Source: Ornithinicoccus halotolerans
GTDB lineage: Bacteria; Actinomycetota; Actinomycetes; Actinomycetales; Dermatophilaceae
Assembly (NCBI RefSeq): GCF_009602535.1
Contig: NZ_WIQI01000003.1
Coordinates: 35,359-99,358, forward strand
DNA: 64,000 bases
Direction of reading: 5' to 3'
The stretch's first letter is position 1. Every line of letters begins with the position of its first letter. The position numbers were made by a program, and so were the translations under genes. Positions 62,021 through 64,000 of this stretch are shown piece after piece. Below the pieces are notes generated by a model. That model was not told where the DNA came from, ran no database searches, and saw only the letters and a program-made list of their open reading frames with translations.

Positions 62021-62466
62021 CAGGACTGCCCCCTCACGACGATCGTGGAGGTCGCGGTGCACAGCGGCTCCCCCTCGGGCGTGGCCAGCTCGCTGCGCGT
62101 GGTGACCATCGCGTGGCCACCGGCCTCCCGGACAGTGTCGACGTGGAGCGTGCCGACGACCCGGTCACCGGCGACGAGGGGACGGTGGTGGGCGAACGCC
62201 TGCGAGCCGTGGACCACCCGGGAGAAGTCGATCCCGGCCTCGGGGTCCTGCACCAGCTGGGCGTCGCAGCGCTGGGCGACGACGACGGCGTAGGTGGGGG
62301 GCGCCACCACGTCGGCGTAGCCGGCCGCCCGGGCCGCCTCCGGGTCCCGGTGCAGGTCGCTGCCGGCCCCGACCGCGTCCGCGAACGCCGCGACGTGGGA
62401 CCGCTCCACCAGGTACGGCTCGGTGGGCGGGTAGCTGCGCCCCTGGAACGCTGTGTTGACACCCAT
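62020..62466 (-). CDS. FAS1-like MaoC dehydratase, HadA-like
   Basis: This 148-residue hot-dog protein is of the MaoC N-terminal type (VERSHVAAFADAVGAGSDLH, DFSRVVHGSQAFAHHRPLVA), which lacks the full hydratase motif and serves as the substrate-binding half in HadAB. It is coupled to the HadB-like gene by a TGATG overlap, so a heterodimer is expected. TAGGGT lies 8 bases before the ATG and could drive a very short-leader or leaderless mRNA. Confidence 0.85.
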   Translation of the reverse strand: MGVNTAFQGRSYPPTEPYLVERSHVAAFADAVGAGSDLHRDPEAARAAGYADVVAPPTYAVVVAQRCDAQLVQDPEAGIDFSRVVHGSQAFAHHRPLVAGDRVVGTLHVDTVREAGGHAMVTTRSELATPEGEPLCTATSTIVVRGQS

Positions 62467-62474
62467 GGCGCCTC

Positions 62475-62480
62475 ACCCTA
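62475..62480 (-). promoter_or_regulatory. Candidate -10 of the hadA-hadB-murB unit
   Basis: TAGGGT on the minus strand lies 8 bases before the ATG and just downstream of the rpmG terminator. No convincing -35 is seen. Confidence 0.4.
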
Positions 62481-62511
62481 GCGGGGTGGTCCGGCCGGTC
62501 CGGGCATGACG

Positions 62512-62541
62512 AAGGCCGCCACCCAGGGGGGTGGCGGCCTT
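62512..62541 (-). terminator. Terminator after rpmG
   Basis: Perfect 13-bp arms (62512-62524 and 62529-62541) with a 4-base loop lie 26 bases after the rpmG stop. Confidence 0.75.
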
Positions 62542-62567
62542 GCGCTCCGCGGGTCCGGGGACCGGCC

Positions 62568-62738
62568 TCAGCGGGTCTCGCGGTGGGCGGTGTGCTTGCC
62601 GCAGCGGGAGCAGAACTTGGCGAACTCGACGCGGTCGGGGTTGTTCCGCCGGTTCTTCTTGGTGATGTAGTTGCGCTCCTTGCAGACCGTGCACGCCAGG
62701 GTGATCTTCGGGCGGATGTCGGCGCTCTTCGTAGCCAC
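62568..62738 (-). CDS. rpmG: 50S ribosomal protein L33
   Basis: This 56-residue L33 is the zinc-binding form, with two CxxC pairs ([17 protein letters not shown], then [14 protein letters not shown]). It starts with GTG 62738. It lies between tRNA-Met and the HadA-like gene, the same order as M. tuberculosis rpmG2. Confidence 0.95.
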   Translation of the reverse strand: MATKSADIRPKITLACTVCKERNYITKKNRRNNPDRVEFAKFCSRCGKHTAHRETR

Positions 62739-62852
62739 GGGGCAACCTGCTCTCGGGACGGTCGGGTGTGCGGTGCGTGCCGCGCCCGCGCGGGGCGCAG
62801 GCAGCGACATACCAGGGTACGCGATCGGCGGTCGGCGACCGAATCGCGGTCG

Positions 62853-62926
62853 TAGCGGGGGCGGGCATCGATCCCGCGACCTCACGATTATGAGTCGTGC
62901 GCTCTAACCATCTGAGCTACCCCGCC
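62853..62926 (-). tRNA. tRNA-Met (anticodon CAT), probably elongator
   Basis: The 74-nt cloverleaf has acceptor GGCGGGG / CCCCGCT with a G-U first pair, discriminator A, anticodon stem CACGA / TCGTG with loop CTCATAA, and T loop ATCGATG. It lacks the initiator hallmarks (unpaired 1-72 and three G-C pairs in the anticodon stem). A lysidine-modified tRNA-Ile(CAT) cannot be fully excluded, but the position next to tRNA-Thr and rpmG matches metT. Confidence 0.9.
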
Positions 62927-62964
62927 TCGGGGGTTGCCCCCGGCCGCGGCCGAGGCACCACCAG

Positions 62965-63037
62965 AGCCCCCAAACGGAATCGAACCGTTGACCTTCTCCT
63001 TACCATGGAGACGCTCTGCCGACTGAGCTATAGGGGC
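62965..63037 (-). tRNA. tRNA-Thr (anticodon GGT)
   Basis: The 73-nt cloverleaf has acceptor GCCCCTA / TGGGGGC, D arm GCTC/GAGC, anticodon stem TCTCC / GGAGA with loop ATGGTAA, and T arm AACGG-TTCGATT-CCGTT. It precedes tRNA-Met by 38 bases and is probably co-transcribed with it and rpmG. Confidence 0.93.
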
Positions 63038-63079
63038 TGGGCCGCCGCTGGGAGCTCCCCCGCGGGCAGCGCTTCGCAG

Positions 63080-63109
63080 ACATTACACGGCCGGCGGCCG
63101 GTTCGTGAA
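63080..63109 (-). promoter_or_regulatory. Promoter of tRNA-Thr-tRNA-Met-rpmG
   Basis: On the minus strand -35 TTCACG (63104-63109) and -10 TAATGT (63080-63085) are 18 bases apart, about 40 bases before tRNA-Thr. The -10 overlaps the TAA stop of the upstream MaoC gene. Confidence 0.55.
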
Positions 63110-63985
63110 ATCCGCGGGCTGGAGGGTCCCGGCCAGGTGGGTCCGCTCCCCGGCTGCGGAGGTCACGGCGAACGCCGACCCGTCCGGCCGGGCCGCCAGC
63201 TGCGCCGTGCCGGGCAGCAGCAACGGGGCCTGGAAGCCGACCCGCACCCGCCCCGCCGGCAGCTGTGACGCCGGGGCCAGAGCGGACAGCACCCGCGCGT
63301 GCGCCCACATTCCGTGCGCGATCGCGCGCGGGAAGCCCAGCGCTCTCGCGGCCAGCGGGTGCAGGTGGATCGGGTTGATGTCACCCGCCACCGCCGCGTA
63401 GCGGCGGCCCAGGTCCGCGGGCAGCCGCCACCGGGCCCGGGGCAGCAGACCAGCCGCGTCGGGCAGCGGGGACGGGGGCTCGGCGGTGGTCTCCGGTGCC
63501 GGGTCGCCGACCGGCTGCCCCGCCTCGTGGCTGCCGTCCGGCATCCGGGCACCGCGCACCAGGTAGGTGCTGCGGCCCTGCCAGGCGAGGTCGTCCCCGA
63601 CGCCGGCGGTGCCGCACAGGTCGACGGTGACGCCCTTGCGGTGCGGGCGCGGTCCCTCGGCCCAGCAGGAGAGCGTGAGCCGCTCGTCGGCGGTCACCGG
63701 GCGCTGCCACGACATCTCGTTGGCCACGTGCACCATGCCGACCGCCGGGTAGGGGAAGTCGGCGGCGGTCATCAGGTGCAGCTGCAGCGGGAAGGTCAGC
63801 ACGTGCAGCCAGGTCGGCGGGACCTGGTCGCGCAGCGGGAAGCCGCACACCCGGTCGTAGCCGGCCAGCCGGTCCCGGTCCTGGGCGTGGTCCACGACGA
63901 CCACCCGGCGCTCCGGCAGGCCGCCGGTGCCGCGGGGCAGCGTCCCGGCGATCCTCAAGGGCTGGTTCGACCGGGTGCTGGTCAA
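63083..63985 (-). CDS. MaoC/HtdX-like acyl dehydratase (5' end may lie outside the window)
   Basis: This double hot-dog protein of about 300 residues resembles M. tuberculosis HtdX. The N-terminal half has a degenerate fold (LRDQVPPTWLHVLTFPLQLH), and the C-terminal half has the hydratase motif AGDINPIHLHPLAARALGFP followed by AIAHGMW. TTG 63985 is the best start seen, but the frame stays open to the window edge, so the true start may be further upstream. In mycobacteria htdX lies by fabG4 and fadA2; here those would be off the window. Confidence 0.8.
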   Translation of the reverse strand: MTSTRSNQPLRIAGTLPRGTGGLPERRVVVVDHAQDRDRLAGYDRVCGFPLRDQVPPTWLHVLTFPLQLHLMTAADFPYPAVGMVHVANEMSWQRPVTADERLTLSCWAEGPRPHRKGVTVDLCGTAGVGDDLAWQGRSTYLVRGARMPDGSHEAGQPVGDPAPETTAEPPSPLPDAAGLLPRARWRLPADLGRRYAAVAGDINPIHLHPLAARALGFPRAIAHGMWAHARVLSALAPASQLPAGRVRVGFQAPLLLPGTAQLAARPDGSAFAVTSAAGERTHLAGTLQPADFTNRPPAV

Positions 63986-64000
63986 CGGCTTCGCGTTCGG

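Noticed and set aside
62853..62926. Initiator tRNA-Met
   Set aside because: The 1-72 position is paired (G-U) and the anticodon stem lacks the three G-C pairs of initiators.

Overview
The window is a very GC-rich stretch of chromosome from an actinobacterium. The strong G/C third-position bias, frequent GTG and TTG starts, actinobacterial-type RpoB and NusG, a DUF4245 gene next to glpX, and the tRNA-Thr / tRNA-Met / rpmG / MaoC-dehydratase / tRNA-Trp / secE / nusG order known from mycobacteria and relatives all point that way. From gene content I infer a non-mycolate actinomycete, possibly Geodermatophilaceae. No marker here proves the family.

Layout from left to right. (1) 1-10.8 kb is a mixed metabolic block: rmuC, ispH, a DUF885 hydrolase, an F420-type (LLM-class) oxidoreductase, an alpha/beta hydrolase, xseA-xseB, a DUF4245 membrane protein, glpX, a PfkB sugar kinase and a beta-carbonic anhydrase. 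(2) 10.8-19.1 kb holds glmM, the rplM-rpsI operon, a winged-helix regulator, a divergent pair (LVIVD-repeat secreted protein / DUF305 lipoprotein), a DksA-like zinc protein, a frameshifted Old Yellow Enzyme gene and truA. (3) 19.1-42.1 kb, nearly all on the minus strand, is the ribosomal superlocus. In transcription order it runs rpsL-rpsG-fusA-tuf, then an MFS transporter, the S10 operon (rpsJ to rpsQ), the spc operon (rplN to rplO), secY-adk-map, and infA-rpmJ-rpsM-rpsK-rpsD-rpoA-rplQ. (4) 42.5-55.5 kb carries, again on the minus strand, tRNA-Trp-secE-nusG, rplK-rplA, a DUF817 membrane protein, rplJ-rplL and rpoB-rpoC. (5) 55.5-64 kb holds an aminotransferase, argG, adenosine deaminase, an unknown lipoprotein, murB, two MaoC dehydratase genes (hadA/hadB-like), rpmG, tRNA-Met, tRNA-Thr and a third MaoC-type gene that is open at the window edge.

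Most genes are housekeeping: translation, transcription, secretion, initiator-Met processing, nucleotide balance and cell-wall precursors. I saw no CRISPR array, prophage, IS element, toxin-antitoxin, secretion or biosynthetic cluster, and no clearly new multi-gene system. What stands out is regulatory. Several genes have a TAnnnT -10 hexamer 6-8 bases before the start codon (leaderless mRNAs), including one pair of divergent genes whose -10 hexamers overlap. The ribosomal/RNA-polymerase promoters share a GATTTGG-type -35. argG has a palindrome resembling an ARG box on its leaderless promoter. Strong GC hairpins mark nearly every operon end.

Other points of interest are the single-base frameshift in the OYE gene at about 18038, the MFS gene lodged between tuf and rpsJ, and unusually long acidic tails on L17, NusG and S9. 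Coordinates, motifs and spacings were read by eye; family names come from recognised motifs, not database searches.
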